This document shows, in pieces, positions 27,905-36,153 of a DNA stretch of 60,183 nucleotides. The first letter of the stretch is position 1. Each line of letters starts with the position of its first letter. The stretch comes from Alphaproteobacteria bacterium (GTDB lineage: Bacteria; Pseudomonadota; Alphaproteobacteria; Puniceispirillales; Puniceispirillaceae), in NCBI GenBank assembly GCA_016780765.1, contig JADHLH010000007.1, positions 1 to 60,183 on the forward strand. Reading direction: 5' to 3'. The notes under the pieces were generated by a model, which worked only from the letters and a program-made list of their open reading frames with translations, was not told where the DNA came from and made no database searches. A program made the translations under genes and the position numbers.

Positions 27905-28894
27905 TCAGCCGGGCGCGCGTTCAGCCCTTGGCGTGCGGCCATAGCATTCGCGATAGCATTTCGAGAAATGCGATGCTGATACAAAACCGCATGCAAGTGC
28001 AACAGACAGAATCGACATTGATGTCTGACGCAGCAGATGGCGGGCGCGCGCCAGCCGCAAATTCAGGTAATAGCGGGTTGGCGTGGTGTTCAGATATTTA
28101 CGGAACAGACGTTCAAGCTGACGGGTCGACAGGTTCGTCATGCGCGCAATATCGGTTTGCGCCAGCGGTTCTTCCAGATTGTCTTCCATCGTCTTGACCA
28201 CTGCCAGCAGCTTGGGGTGGCTGACACCAAGGCGCGAGCGCAGCTCCATCCGCTGGCGGTCGGTAGGCTCGCGGATACGGTCATGAATGAACTGGTCGGA
28301 TACCTCGGCGGCAAGGTTTGACCCATGCGCCTGTGCAATCAGGTTCAGCATCATGTCCAGCGATGCCGTCCCGCCGGAACAGGTCACGCGCGTGCCATCG
28401 ACCTCAAACAAATCATTGGTGATTTCAAGCTCGGGGAATTCCTCGCTCAGCCCGTCGATATTCTCCCAATGGATGGTGCAACGCCGGTCATCCAGCAGAC
28501 CGGCGGCGGCCATGACATAGGTGCCCGTGCAAATCGCGCCGATCACCGCGCCGTTACGATCAAGCCGCCGGACAAGATTCAGCGTGTTGCGATCGGTGTT
28601 GCCGCGCACATTTACCCCGGCGCAGACAAATACCATGCGGCAGTCCTGCAGCACCGACGGATCGCCGTCCGAGGCAACCTCAACACCGTTACTGGCAGCG
28701 GCGGGTGTGCCGTCGGTGCTGGCGATCACCCATTGATAAAGTTCGCGCCCGCTCTGCCTGTTTGCCGAGCGCAAGGGTTCAATCGCCGAGGCAAAGGCAA
28801 GCAGCGAAAACTCGTTCAGCAGCAGAAACCCGATTCTTTGCGCGGTTTCATTGCCGTCATCTTGCAAAAGTGACTTGATTGTAGGCGCACTCAT
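27905..28894 (-). CDS. GlxA/CdhR-type AraC-family regulator
   Basis: 329-residue regulator with an N-terminal DJ-1/PfpI-like sensing domain (RIGFLLLNEFSLLAFASAIEPLRSAN; nucleophile-elbow region ICTGTYVMAAAGLLD) and a C-terminal double helix-turn-helix (AQTDIARMTNLSTRQLERLFRKYL and SILSVALACGFVSASHFSKCYRECYG). ATG 28894 has GAGGGGAC upstream. This subfamily includes CdhR and GbdR, the carnitine and glycine-betaine regulators of Pseudomonas, so it is a fair candidate regulator of the carnitine island that begins 4 kb away. That link is inference. The aminomethyl-compound sensing site was not checked residue by residue. Confidence 0.88.
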   Translation of the reverse strand: MSAPTIKSLLQDDGNETAQRIGFLLLNEFSLLAFASAIEPLRSANRQSGRELYQWVIASTDGTPAAASNGVEVASDGDPSVLQDCRMVFVCAGVNVRGNTDRNTLNLVRRLDRNGAVIGAICTGTYVMAAAGLLDDRRCTIHWENIDGLSEEFPELEITNDLFEVDGTRVTCSGGTASLDMMLNLIAQAHGSNLAAEVSDQFIHDRIREPTDRQRMELRSRLGVSHPKLLAVVKTMEDNLEEPLAQTDIARMTNLSTRQLERLFRKYLNTTPTRYYLNLRLARARHLLRQTSMSILSVALACGFVSASHFSKCYRECYGRTPRAERAPG

Positions 28895-29048
28895 GGCCAA
28901 TAGTCCCCTCATCTGCCCGCGCCATTGCCCCTGTTTTCGGTCTTGGCTGTAAGGCGATCCACATTCCCTGTCTGACTATGTACGAAGGAAAGGGTCGCAA
29001 TCAAAACAAAAAATTGGTTTGCCAATCGTTTTGTTGTGACAGGAAATA

Positions 29049-29864
29049 TTGGCCTTGAACCTGCCCGATCCGATCACCAGCGCCGCGAATGCCGAGGTGA
29101 AACGCCTGCGTGCGTTGCATGAGCGAAAATATCGTCGCCAGACTGGCTGGTTTCTGGCCGAGGGAACGCGAATCTGTACCGAAGCCGTGTCGCTTGGCTG
29201 GCGGCTGCATCGTCTGGCCTTCCTTGCCGGGCGCGAGAATGACCGGCATGTCCGTCCGCTGCTGGAAGCGCTGGAACGCGATGGTGGCCGGGCCCTGCCG
29301 ATGACAGAATCCCTGCTGGGACGGATCAGCCGCAAAGATAACCCGCAAATGGTTCTTGGTGCCTTTGAACAGCATCTGACAACCCCCGACGCAAGGTCAG
29401 GCAGCGGATCGCCCCTGTGGGTCGCGCTGGACCGGGTGCGGGATCCGGGCAATCTGGGGACCATCATGCGAACAGCCGATGCTACGGGCGCTGAAGGGGT
29501 GATTCTGGTTGGTGATTGCACTGACCCCTATTCGGTGGAGGCCGTGCGCGCCTCGATGGGGGCGGTGTTCAATGTTGGTATTGCCATGATGGGTGCTGAT
29601 GCTTTTGTCGATTTTGCGGCGACCTGGCCAGGGCGCACCATCGGCACAGCCTTGCCGGCAAGCAGTGACTACCGCGACGCTGACTATCAGGGGCCGTTGA
29701 TCCTGTTGATGGGGAACGAACAATCCGGTTTGCCGGACCAGCTGGTTGAGGCCTGTGATACGGTGATCCGGATGCCGATGCTGGGGCGCTCGGACTCACT
29801 TAATCTGGCAGTCGCCACCGGGGTTACGCTATATGAGGCGCTACGTCACCGGCACCCGGCCTGA
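29049..29864 (+). CDS. TrmH/SpoU-family RNA 2'-O-methyltransferase
   Basis: 271-residue SPOUT-fold enzyme. Substrate-binding N-domain, then motif 1 ALDRVRDPGNLGTIMRTADATGAEGVIL (in part), motif 2 LLMGNEQSGLP, and motif 3 MPMLGRSDSLNLAVATGV, the trefoil-knot AdoMet site. It resembles the RlmB/TsnR/23S rRNA Gm-type group; the exact RNA site is unknown. The first in-frame start is TTG 29049 with AGGAAATAT before it; no better ATG precedes the first conserved residues. A short tandem repeat covers the stop codon. Confidence 0.88.
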   Translation: MALNLPDPITSAANAEVKRLRALHERKYRRQTGWFLAEGTRICTEAVSLGWRLHRLAFLAGRENDRHVRPLLEALERDGGRALPMTESLLGRISRKDNPQMVLGAFEQHLTTPDARSGSGSPLWVALDRVRDPGNLGTIMRTADATGAEGVILVGDCTDPYSVEAVRASMGAVFNVGIAMMGADAFVDFAATWPGRTIGTALPASSDYRDADYQGPLILLMGNEQSGLPDQLVEACDTVIRMPMLGRSDSLNLAVATGVTLYEALRHRHPA

Positions 29865-29893
29865 TTGACCGGGCTGATTGACCGGGCTGATTG
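29861..29893. repeat. 2.5 x 13-bp tandem repeat at the SpoU gene stop
   Basis: ctgattgaccggg occurs twice head to tail and a third partial copy follows (ctgattgaggg). The stop codon of the methyltransferase (29862-29864) is in the first copy; since 13 is not a multiple of three, each copy offers a TGA in a different frame. Confidence 0.85.
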
Positions 29894-29932
29894 AGGGTCG
29901 CCCGGATGGTGGATCGTCCGAAAGCGGGGCTG

Positions 29933-30943
29933 TCAGAATGGCGTCCAGCGGGCGAAATTGGCCTGAGAAATGACCCGCGGCGAGATCGCTTCATCAGCCT
30001 GGGTCTTAACAGTCCGGGTCCTGACGGGCGGGTCTTCAGCAATGACAAGTTCGCCTGATGTAACTTCGCCGCCAAGCGCCGCAACAATGTCGGCCATGGC
30101 AAAATGTGCTGCCTGTGATGATGCGCGGATGGCATAGATTGTCAGCAGCAAAAACAGCGGTGTTTCGGACAGCAGGCCGCGGCAGGCCTGCATCATCGGC
30201 ACAAGATCGCTTTCGATGCGCCATCGCTCGCCCTTTGGTCCGCGCCCATATTTTGGCGGGTCCAGCAGAATGCCGTCATAGTGCCGTCCGCGCCGCGCCT
30301 CACGCTCGACAAAGCGCATGGCGTCTTCGGTGATAAAGCGGATTGGCGCATCCTGCAGCTCAGCGGTATCACGGTTTTCGAACGCCTGTGCGATGGCTTT
30401 GCGGCTGGCATCAACATGCGTGACTTCAGCACCAGCCCGCGCGGCATGGATTGAGGCAACACCTGAATAGGCGAACAGGTTCAGGATACGCGGCGGGCGC
30501 TTGTGGGTGGCAAGGAATCTGTCGATCAGGTCGGCACACCACCGCCAGTGTGGTGCCTGTTCAGGAAAGAAACCCAGATGCCGGAACGGTGTCGGCCGTG
30601 CGATGAATCGCAGCCCGTCATATCCGACTTCCCATTGTTCAGGCAGCGATGGAGACAACGACCAGCCGCCCGAATCCTCGTCATCCTCACCGCGCCCCTG
30701 ACTGGCCACAAAGGTGCCGTCAGCAGCCCATGCTGTGCTGTCAAGGCGCGCGGCCCACATTGCCTGCGGTTCGGGCCGGATGAATCTGTATCGTCCGAAC
30801 CGTTCCAGCTTGCGCCCGTCGCCGCTGTCAATCAGCGCGTAATCTGTCCAGTCATCGACACACAGCAGGCTGGGGCCGGACAATCTGTAGAGATAGTCTG
30901 TCATGCCCGGACCATGCGCTGTCACATCAGCAAAATCAAGCAT
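29933..30943 (-). CDS. Class I SAM-dependent methyltransferase (RlmI/RlmK-like)
   Basis: 336-residue methyltransferase. The AdoMet loop ILNLFAYSGVASIHAARAGAEVTHVDASRKAI (in part) lies near residue 160 and the catalytic/substrate motif LDPPKYGRGPKGERW near 230; these match the RlmI/RlmK cytosine-C5 and guanine-N7 rRNA methyltransferase fold, but no PUA domain was seen. Convergent with the SpoU gene. Substrate unknown, probably rRNA. Start 30943 is the first ATG; MTDYLYRL 13 codons later is an alternative. Confidence 0.84.
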   Translation of the reverse strand: MLDFADVTAHGPGMTDYLYRLSGPSLLCVDDWTDYALIDSGDGRKLERFGRYRFIRPEPQAMWAARLDSTAWAADGTFVASQGRGEDDEDSGGWSLSPSLPEQWEVGYDGLRFIARPTPFRHLGFFPEQAPHWRWCADLIDRFLATHKRPPRILNLFAYSGVASIHAARAGAEVTHVDASRKAIAQAFENRDTAELQDAPIRFITEDAMRFVEREARRGRHYDGILLDPPKYGRGPKGERWRIESDLVPMMQACRGLLSETPLFLLLTIYAIRASSQAAHFAMADIVAALGGEVTSGELVIAEDPPVRTRTVKTQADEAISPRVISQANFARWTPF

Positions 30944-31120
30944 GGCGCAAATACTTGTAAAAAAACCCTAACCGCGCCAATTCTTTTCAAATGAGGCACA
31001 TATAGCCGCGTTTTGTAGAAATTGTTTTCGTTATCGGCACGTTTCAGAAAGGAAAGAGCCTGCTGGCCTGCCATGCGGCGCGCACCAGTCACAGGGTCTG
31101 ACACAGAAAGGAAAGATGTC

Positions 31121-31600
31121 ATGGCGGCGATGGATGCAATTGACAGGAACATCCTTGCGCGACTTCAGGAAAATGCCGCGCAACCGGTGGCAGAGATTGC
31201 CCGCAAGGTCGGTCTGTCGGTCACACCATGCTGGCGGCGCATTCAGCGGCTTGAGGAAACCGGGGTTATCCGCAAGAGGGTTGCCCTTCTTGATGGCAAG
31301 AAAGTCGGGGTTCCGATGTCGGTGTTTGTGGCGCTGCGCACGAACCAGCACAATGCCGAATGGCTTGCCGAATTTGCGCACAGTATTTCGGCAATGCCGG
31401 AGGTTGTCGAATTCTACCGGATGAGCGGCGAGGTGGATTACATGTTGCGCGTGGTTGTGGCCAACATGAATGCCTATGATGCTTTCTATCGCCGTCTGAT
31501 CAGCGAAGTTCAGCTGACCGATGTCAGCTCATCCTTTGCGATGGAGGAAATCAAATTCACGACGGCTCTGCCAATTAACGCGGCCCCGCCGCCGCAATAA
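31121..31600 (+). CDS. Lrp/AsnC-family transcriptional regulator
   Basis: 159-residue regulator: helix-turn-helix (DRNILARLQENAAQPVAEIARKVGLSVTPCWRRIQRLEE) then the RAM ligand-binding domain ending in SSFAMEEIKFTTALPI. ATG 31121 has AAAGGAAAGATGTC before it; the frame is open upstream to 31022 but less suitable. It overlaps the 3' end of the glycosyltransferase gene by 26 bp on the opposite strand. Ligand and targets unknown; such proteins usually sense an amino acid. Confidence 0.92.
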   Translation: MAAMDAIDRNILARLQENAAQPVAEIARKVGLSVTPCWRRIQRLEETGVIRKRVALLDGKKVGVPMSVFVALRTNQHNAEWLAEFAHSISAMPEVVEFYRMSGEVDYMLRVVVANMNAYDAFYRRLISEVQLTDVSSSFAMEEIKFTTALPINAAPPPQ

Positions 31601-32660
31601 GCCTGTCCAGCCTGTCTGCCAGCGCCGCCATATCGAAGTCGTCGGCAATCCGCTGATGCGCAGCCGTCCCCGCCGCCTGCAGCGCTGCGCGATCCGTGGC
31701 AAAAAAGGTGATGGCGTCTGCCATGGCATCGGCATCGTCTGGTGGGACAAGAATACCGCCAGCCTGCAGCGTCTTGTCAGCTGTCTGGCCGGCATGGCCC
31801 AGAACATCCAGCGCCCCGTCGGTCTTGGTGGCAACCATCGGCAGGCCGCGGCCCATCGCCTCGCCAATCACCAGACCAAACGGTTCATCACGTGATGGCA
31901 GACAGAAAAGATCGCTATTGTCAAAGACGCTGCCGAGATCGGCGGTCCATCCATGAAGGGCAAAGTTGGTCAGGCCGGCATCAGCTGCCTGCCGGGCAAG
32001 CGCCGGGGCCAGCGGCCCGTCACCATATACCGCGATTTGCACAGAAATGCCGCGCTGATGCAGCAACTGTGCCGCATCGATCAGCACTGAAAACCCCTTT
32101 TTCTGGACGAACCGGCCAGCCGCAACCACCCGCAGCGCTGCGGCGGGATCTGATTCGCGGCGCGTTGCCGGCTGTGCGGGGAACCCATGCGGTATCACAT
32201 GGATGACCGGTGCCTTGGCATGCTCGCCCATGGTGGTGGCAGTAAGATGATCACCGGCCCGGCCCGCCGCCGCATGAGACAGGAATACGGCATGATCAGC
32301 ATCTGCAATATGCCGCAGCTTTCCGGAATGACTGAACAGCACTACCGGTCGATTGAAGGCGCGCGAAGACGCAACCAGCCTTGCATTATGAAGGAACAGC
32401 GCATCAGCATCGGCGAAGGTGTGGCGCAGCTGCCGGCTGAATAGCGCACGGGTTGCCAGATGAAACCGGATCAATGCTGCCGGCATGGTGATGAGCGTGA
32501 CTGTCTCGATCCCGGCAAGGCCATCAAGGGCAACTGAATCCGAAGGCAGCACTATGGTGTGGTGATGCCCGCGCTGGCCAAGCGTCCGCGAATAGGATTG
32601 CAACGCGGTGGCGATGCCGCCTTGTTTGCGGTCGGTTGTGATCGAGAGAACCATCGCCAT
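31575..32660 (-). CDS. GT4-family glycosyltransferase
   Basis: 361-residue GT-B fold enzyme with an N-terminal acceptor domain starting MAMVLSITTDRKQGGIATAL and a C-terminal donor domain containing VVAAGRFVQKKGFSVLIDAAQLL and the EPFGLVIGEAMGRGLPMVAT block, whose EX7E pair (first Glu before PFG, second in GEAMG) is the class catalytic/nucleotide site. No polysaccharide cluster surrounds it. Probable role is surface glycan or glycolipid assembly; sugar and acceptor unknown. Confidence 0.87.
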   Translation of the reverse strand: MAMVLSITTDRKQGGIATALQSYSRTLGQRGHHHTIVLPSDSVALDGLAGIETVTLITMPAALIRFHLATRALFSRQLRHTFADADALFLHNARLVASSRAFNRPVVLFSHSGKLRHIADADHAVFLSHAAAGRAGDHLTATTMGEHAKAPVIHVIPHGFPAQPATRRESDPAAALRVVAAGRFVQKKGFSVLIDAAQLLHQRGISVQIAVYGDGPLAPALARQAADAGLTNFALHGWTADLGSVFDNSDLFCLPSRDEPFGLVIGEAMGRGLPMVATKTDGALDVLGHAGQTADKTLQAGGILVPPDDADAMADAITFFATDRAALQAAGTAAHQRIADDFDMAALADRLDRLIAAAGPR

Positions 32661-32767
32661 CAGTTATCGGCTTCGATGTGGGGCATTTATCATTGGCAGT
32701 GCGATTGTCAGTTGAAGCATTGGGCGTCAGCCACCTTTCCTGTGGCCGGCCTGCGCCAGCCGGTGCG

Positions 32768-34198
32768 TTAAAGCTGGATATAGGTTGTCTTGATCTCGCT
32801 ATAGGCGTCCAGCGTATAGGTGCTGTTTTCACGCCCGAAGCCGGATTGTTTGACCCCACCAAACGGCAGCCCCGGCGGCAGAAGATTGTAGGTGTTCACC
32901 CAGACATTACCGCTCTGCAACGCGCCGGCGATACGGTGTGCTCGTGTCAGATCACGCGTCATGACACCCGCCCCCAGGCCGAATTCGGTGGCGTTGGCGC
33001 GGCGGATCGCATCATCCTCATCGCTGAAGGTCAGAACTGACATCACCGGACCAAAAATTTCCTCACGGACCACACGCATATCATCCCGGCATTTCGTCAG
33101 GATTGTCGGCTCCATGAAGTAACCGGCTTCAAAGCCTTGCGGGTGAATGCGCTTGCCGCCAGTGGCAAGCGTTGCACCTTCTGCTGTGCCGACAGCAACA
33201 TAATCCAGCACCTTGTTCAGATGCGGCTCTGAAATCAGCGCGCCCATCTGCACATCATCGGCCATCGGATCACCAACCCGCATGGCACGCGCGCGTTCAA
33301 CAAGCGCTGCCTCGAAATCGGCGGCAATGGACTCCTCGACATAGACACGGGTGGCGTTCGAGCAGACTTCGCCAGCGGTGTAGAAATTTGCTGCCAGCGC
33401 GGTTTCAACGGCAGTGTCAAAATCGGCGTCGGCGAAAATGATCAGGGGTGACTTGCCACCAAGTTCGAGCGTGACCTTTTTCAATGTCTCGGCAGATTGC
33501 GCCATGATCAGGCGGCCAGTATCAACCCCGCCGGTGAGCGAGATCTTGGCGATGCCGGGGTGCGCACAGATCGCCCGCCCGATGCTGTGATCACCGTGAA
33601 TGATCTGGAACAGACCTTCTGGCAGGCCGGCATCACTCAGAATTTCGGCGACAAGATGCGCTGTCAGCGGGGTCAGCTCGGACGGTTTCAGGATAAAGGC
33701 ATTGCCCGCCGCCAGTGCAGGGGCGGCTTTCCAGCAGGCGATCTGCACCGGATAATTCCACGCACCGATACCAGCGCAGACGCCAAGTGGTAAGCGCTCA
33801 CAATAGGCGATAGCATCTCCAAACCGGTGCATGTCGCCGGTTTCCGTCATCGCCATTGAGGCAAAAAACGCCATCGCATCGGCGCCGCTCGGCACATCTG
33901 CCGATACCGCTTCGCCATAACATTTGCCAACATCCATCACTTCAAGACGCGACAGCTCATCATTGCGCGCACGCAACCCGTCAGCCGCTGCCTGCAGAAT
34001 GACAGACCGTTCGGCCCCGCTGCGGGCACCCCATTCGCGTTGTGCCTCGGCAGCCACCGCAACGGCCTGATCAAGCACAGTCTCGTCAGCTGGCTCGATG
34101 CGGGCGATCACCTCGCCGGTGGCGGGATAATGCTTGTCGATAGGTGGCCGTGATCCGGCAACAGGCTTGCCGCCGACAAGCGATCTGCAAAGTTCCAT
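32768..34198 (-). CDS. Betaine-aldehyde / 4-trimethylaminobutyraldehyde-type dehydrogenase
   Basis: 476-residue NAD-dependent aldehyde dehydrogenase of the BetB/ALDH9 group. Visible are ITLE-type LELGGKSPLIIF (general base), FTAGEVCSNATRVYV (nucleophile Cys) and the C-terminal FGGVKQSGFGRENSTYTLDAYSEIKTTYIQL, typical of BADH. ATG 34198 is supported by AAGGAGCGCGTTTCA; the longer form from 34354 is not needed. Divergent from the class II aldolase gene. Near a carnitine pathway, trimethylaminobutyraldehyde to gamma-butyrobetaine is as reasonable as betaine aldehyde to glycine betaine. No choline dehydrogenase (betA) is adjacent. Confidence 0.85.
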   Translation of the reverse strand: MELCRSLVGGKPVAGSRPPIDKHYPATGEVIARIEPADETVLDQAVAVAAEAQREWGARSGAERSVILQAAADGLRARNDELSRLEVMDVGKCYGEAVSADVPSGADAMAFFASMAMTETGDMHRFGDAIAYCERLPLGVCAGIGAWNYPVQIACWKAAPALAAGNAFILKPSELTPLTAHLVAEILSDAGLPEGLFQIIHGDHSIGRAICAHPGIAKISLTGGVDTGRLIMAQSAETLKKVTLELGGKSPLIIFADADFDTAVETALAANFYTAGEVCSNATRVYVEESIAADFEAALVERARAMRVGDPMADDVQMGALISEPHLNKVLDYVAVGTAEGATLATGGKRIHPQGFEAGYFMEPTILTKCRDDMRVVREEIFGPVMSVLTFSDEDDAIRRANATEFGLGAGVMTRDLTRAHRIAGALQSGNVWVNTYNLLPPGLPFGGVKQSGFGRENSTYTLDAYSEIKTTYIQL

Positions 34199-34285
34199 TG
34201 AAACGCGCTCCTTGTTGGTTTCTGTGGCCATTTCACCCTGCTGGCTGCGTTGGCGCAACTGTGAAAAATCGGCAAGCAATTTTAC

Positions 34286-34329
34286 GTTGCCATGCAACCT
34301 TTCTATGCGGCAGTCTGGCAACGCGTTGG
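34286..34329. promoter_or_regulatory. Candidate operator in the aldehyde dehydrogenase / aldolase divergent region
   Basis: Two dyads lie between the divergent starts: GTTGC-CAT-GCAAC (34286-34298) and the perfect palindrome CAACGCGTTG (34319-34328), 20 bp apart centre to centre or so, with further ccaac/gttgg half-sites after. The GNTTGCAAC-like style would suit a dimeric LacI/GntR/TetR-type repressor, identity unknown. Confidence 0.4.
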
Positions 34330-34371
34330 AAACCAACTGGTAACCCGTTGGCAAAAAAGGGGGATGAATTT

Positions 34372-35106
34372 ATGTCACAGATCAATACAGATATAAATGA
34401 AGCACGCCGCGATATGGCTGCAATATTCCGCTGGGTGGTCCGCGAAGGGATGCATGAAGGGATTGCCAATCACTTTTCATGCGCGGTATCGGACGATGGC
34501 CAGACCTTTCTGATTAACCCATACGGCATTCATTTTTCCAAGCTGAAGGCCAGCGATCTGTTGCTGGTTGATGCGCATGAGCTGTCTGATGAGGCGCGCG
34601 CGCGGGTGGATCCGACCGCCTGGTCCATCCATGGGGCCATGCATCGCAACAATCCGCAGGCCGGCTGCATCGTGCATCTGCACACGCATTATGCCACCGC
34701 GCTGAGCGTTCTTGAGTCTCCCGAACTGCCAGCTGTCGACCAGACTACAGCGCGCTTTCACAATCGCATCGCGATTGACAGCGGGTTTGGCGGTATGGGG
34801 GTTGGCGATGAGGCCGAGCGCCTGTCACGCCTGCTGGGCAACAAGATGATGATGATGATGGGCAATCACGGGTTCCTGACGGTGGGGCCGACGCCGGCAT
34901 TGGCTTTTGATCTGGCCTATCATTTCGAACGCGGTTGCCGTACCTATATCACCGCCCTGTCTACGGGCCGGGCGCTGTCGGTTCTTGGCGATGATGTGGC
35001 CGAGAAGACAGCCCGCCAGTGGGAAAGCTATGACGATGCAAATGAACAGCATCTGGCTGCCATTCGCGCTGTTCTTGATGAAGAAGAGCCGGATTACCGG
35101 CATTAG
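34372..35106 (+). CDS. Class II aldolase/adducin family protein
   Basis: 244-residue zinc aldolase-fold protein. Metal ligands are expected in VHLHTHYATAL (HxH) and a third His further on; MGNHGFLTVGPTPALAFD is the usual C-terminal block, and GIANHFSCAVSDDG the N-terminal one. ATG 34372 follows AAGGGGGATGAATTT. Such stand-alone family members next to dehydrogenases act on diverse hydroxy-acids and many have no known reaction. It is followed after 13 bp by an Ldh2-family gene, so the two form an operon with an unknown substrate. Confidence 0.86.
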   Translation: MSQINTDINEARRDMAAIFRWVVREGMHEGIANHFSCAVSDDGQTFLINPYGIHFSKLKASDLLLVDAHELSDEARARVDPTAWSIHGAMHRNNPQAGCIVHLHTHYATALSVLESPELPAVDQTTARFHNRIAIDSGFGGMGVGDEAERLSRLLGNKMMMMMGNHGFLTVGPTPALAFDLAYHFERGCRTYITALSTGRALSVLGDDVAEKTARQWESYDDANEQHLAAIRAVLDEEEPDYRH

Positions 35107-35119
35107 GAGGCGTTTAAAC

Positions 35120-36115
35120 ATGTCCGAGACAAGCCTGAGCCTTGACGAGATTTATGCGCTGGCACATGATGCCATGACGGCAAACGGCTGTAATGATGCG
35201 AATGCCGGCGCGCTGGCCGATATCGTGATGCGGGCCGAACGAGACGGGTCACATTCGCACGGATTGTTCCGTGTGCCGGGATATGTAAAGGCGCTTCGCA
35301 GCGGCAAGGTGGATGGCAAGGCCACGCCAACGGTGACCAAAAAGACACCGGCGATCATCCATGTTGACGGGCATGGCTGTTTTGCCCCGCTGGCGCAGGC
35401 GGCAGGTCTGCCAGTGCTGGCCGAGGCCACTGCCGAGATTGGTGTGGCGGCGCTGTCGCTGACCGGAATACATCACTTTGCGGCCTTGTGGCCAGAGACC
35501 GAGTTTCTTGCTGATCGGGGCCTCGTCGGTATTGCCTGCACTGCCTATATGCCAATGGTGGCGCCGTCCGGTACGCGCGAAAAACTGTTTGGAACCAACC
35601 CGATTTCCTTTGCCTGGCCGCGCCCGGGAAAAACGCCGGTCTGTTATGATATGGCAACCGCGGCCATGGCGATGGGCGATGTGCAGATCGCCGCGCGTGA
35701 TGGCAAGACGGTACCGCTGGGCACCGGCCTTGATGCCGAGGGTAACGAGACCACTGATCCGGCGAAGATTGCTGCCGGGGTGTTGCTGCCCTTTGGCGGC
35801 TATAAGGGGTCGGCGATTGCGCTGATGGTTGAATTGCTGGCGGCCGGACTGACCGGCGAGCAGTTCAGCTATGAAGCAAAGCAAACTGACAATGGTGATG
35901 GCGGGCCGCCGCGCGGCGGCGAAATGGTCATCGGCCTGTCACCCGCGTTGATTGCCGGTGATGGATGGGAATCCCATGTCGAGGCATTTATGGACCGGAT
36001 GACCGCGATCGACGGCGTGCGTATTCCGGGCGCGCGGCGTCATCAGAACAGGCTCGACACCGGCCTGCGCGCTATCAACAGCACGCTTGTCGAGACGATC
36101 AGGGGCCTGATTTAG
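35120..36115 (+). CDS. Ldh2-family NAD(P)-dependent reductase (malate/lactate or piperideine-carboxylate type)
   Basis: 331-residue enzyme of the malate/L-lactate/ureidoglycolate dehydrogenase superfamily, which also includes delta1-piperideine-2-carboxylate reductase (DpkA). Marks: ADIVMRAERDGSHSHGLFRVPGY with the catalytic His, TGIHHFAALWPETE, FGTNPISFAWPR and LLPFGGYKGSAIALMVELL. ATG 35120 follows TTAGGAGGCGTTTAAAC, an excellent ribosome site. The DGSHSHG segment suits the DpkA side. Paired with the class II aldolase. Allantoin-pathway ureidoglycolate dehydrogenase is another member but the purine genes are 13 kb away. Confidence 0.82.
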   Translation: MSETSLSLDEIYALAHDAMTANGCNDANAGALADIVMRAERDGSHSHGLFRVPGYVKALRSGKVDGKATPTVTKKTPAIIHVDGHGCFAPLAQAAGLPVLAEATAEIGVAALSLTGIHHFAALWPETEFLADRGLVGIACTAYMPMVAPSGTREKLFGTNPISFAWPRPGKTPVCYDMATAAMAMGDVQIAARDGKTVPLGTGLDAEGNETTDPAKIAAGVLLPFGGYKGSAIALMVELLAAGLTGEQFSYEAKQTDNGDGGPPRGGEMVIGLSPALIAGDGWESHVEAFMDRMTAIDGVRIPGARRHQNRLDTGLRAINSTLVETIRGLI

Positions 36116-36136
36116 CCATAGCCTGATTTGACTATA
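36105..36136. repeat. 2 x 16-bp tandem repeat at the Ldh2 gene stop
   Basis: gcctgatttagccata followed by gcctgatttgactata; the stop TAG of the Ldh2 gene is inside the first copy. Confidence 0.75.
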
Positions 36137-36153
36137 AACTGTCGGCAGACGGA

